Source: Panulirus ornatus (Eukaryota > Arthropoda > Malacostraca > Decapoda > Palinuridae). From it: 64,000 nucleotides of DNA. Shown piece by piece: positions 63,927 through 64,000 of this stretch. Position 1 is the stretch's first letter. Every line of letters starts with the position of its first letter. The position numbers and the translations under genes are program-made. Location: NCBI RefSeq assembly GCF_036320965.1, contig NC_092255.1, positions 10,627,703 through 10,691,702 on the forward strand, written 5' to 3'. The notes below the pieces were generated by a model. It had not been told where the DNA came from. It saw only the letters and a program-made list of their open reading frames with translations, and ran no database searches.

Positions 63927-64000
63927 TAGTATGCCTGTACAAATGGAAAAAAGAAATGGCAAAAAGAAGGGACACCTACCTACCTACCTACACTCTTAAA

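Larger units (their letters stand above)
8868..64000 (+). repeat. Higher-order satellite array, unit about 890 bp, 62 units counted
   Basis: The unit is A-B-C-S, all in the same orientation, and the array runs off the right edge. The motif GGTAGTATGCC (or a close variant) near the end of each A monomer marks the units at about 9046, 9949, 10821, 11715, 12613, 13499, 14391, 15265, 16165, 17065, 17959, 18859, 19744, 20641, 21529, 22431, 23319, 24204, 25090, 26331, 27223, 28121, 28935, 29825, 30723, 31609, 32683, 33579, 34466, 35353, 36246, 37138, 38029, 38925, 39802, 40701, 41591, 42490, 43365, 44246, 45127, 46020, 46905, 47795, 48680, 49579, 50465, 51355, 52245, 53221, 54109, 54999, 55974, 56868, 57753, 58620, 59513, 60407, 61290, 62180, 63074 and 63926. 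Usual spacing is 875-905. Outliers are 25090, 28121, 31609, 52245, 55 kb and 63074, described separately. No gene or other interruption was seen inside. Confidence 0.95.

Noticed and set aside
9046..64000. Dozens of open frames of 60-130 codons in the array, with recurring peptides such as LPTYLPTLLKAHTDPLRYVW and KTNKKKETFEGLKK on the other strand
   Set aside because: They are the B-C and C-S segments translated. They start and stop at the same repeat positions, break with indels in A and T runs, and occur on both strands over the same bases. The unit length is not a multiple of three. No sign of coding constraint was seen.
8868..64000. CENP-B box in the monomers or in S
   Set aside because: TTCGCTTAATTT matches only the first half of the mammalian box. 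No copy has the CGGG at the required distance, and a centromere role cannot be claimed from this.
8868..64000. CRISPR-like repeat-spacer pattern
   Set aside because: The parts between repeats are themselves repeats, the period is 890 bp, and the context is eukaryotic.

Overview
The window looks like repeat-only eukaryotic DNA, most likely from an arthropod and possibly a decapod crustacean. The grounds are broken non-LTR retrotransposons of the endonuclease plus reverse-transcriptase type, long (TA)n tracts, a short dispersed repeat resembling ones I recall from decapod genomes, and a very large AT-rich satellite. The organism call is inference from memory. I see no intact host gene, no tRNA or rRNA gene, and nothing prokaryotic.

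Positions 1-5961 hold three damaged copies of one RTE-like LINE. Copy 1 (plus strand, 1-1766) enters from the left edge. Copy 2 (minus strand, 1767 to about 4658) carries both the endonuclease and the reverse transcriptase. Copies 1 and 2 lie tail to tail and form an imperfect palindrome with 1,676-bp arms and a 90-bp spacer. Every base i of arm 1 pairs with base 3443-i of arm 2 at the three places checked, so there is no net length change. A (TA)n tract, a 244-bp dispersed repeat and a second (TA)n tract follow. Copy 3 (5063-5961) is an older relic cut at both ends.

From about 5962 to the right edge (58 kb, continuing outside the window) everything is one satellite family in a single orientation. 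The left 2.9 kb (5974-8867) is a simple tandem of divergent monomers of roughly 190 bp, many truncated. From 8868 onward the satellite is a higher-order repeat of about 890 bp, with 62 units counted. Each unit is A (about 190 bp) + B (about 104 bp, a shortened monomer) + C (about 172 bp) + S (about 425 bp). S is unlike the monomers and is itself built of about 19 degenerate subrepeats of roughly 22 bp. Above the unit level there are multi-unit duplications: five units, two units, one 814-bp unit, and a 2,754-bp three-unit block. A three-unit super-period runs over about 47.6-58.5 kb. Several out-of-register junctions also occur.

The hierarchy (22 bp, then 190 bp, then 890 bp, then 2.7 kb) with a degenerate edge is what repeated unequal exchange or replication slippage would leave. 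Function (centromeric, pericentromeric or other heterochromatin) cannot be decided from sequence alone. The many short open frames inside the array are by-products of the repeat and are not annotated as genes.
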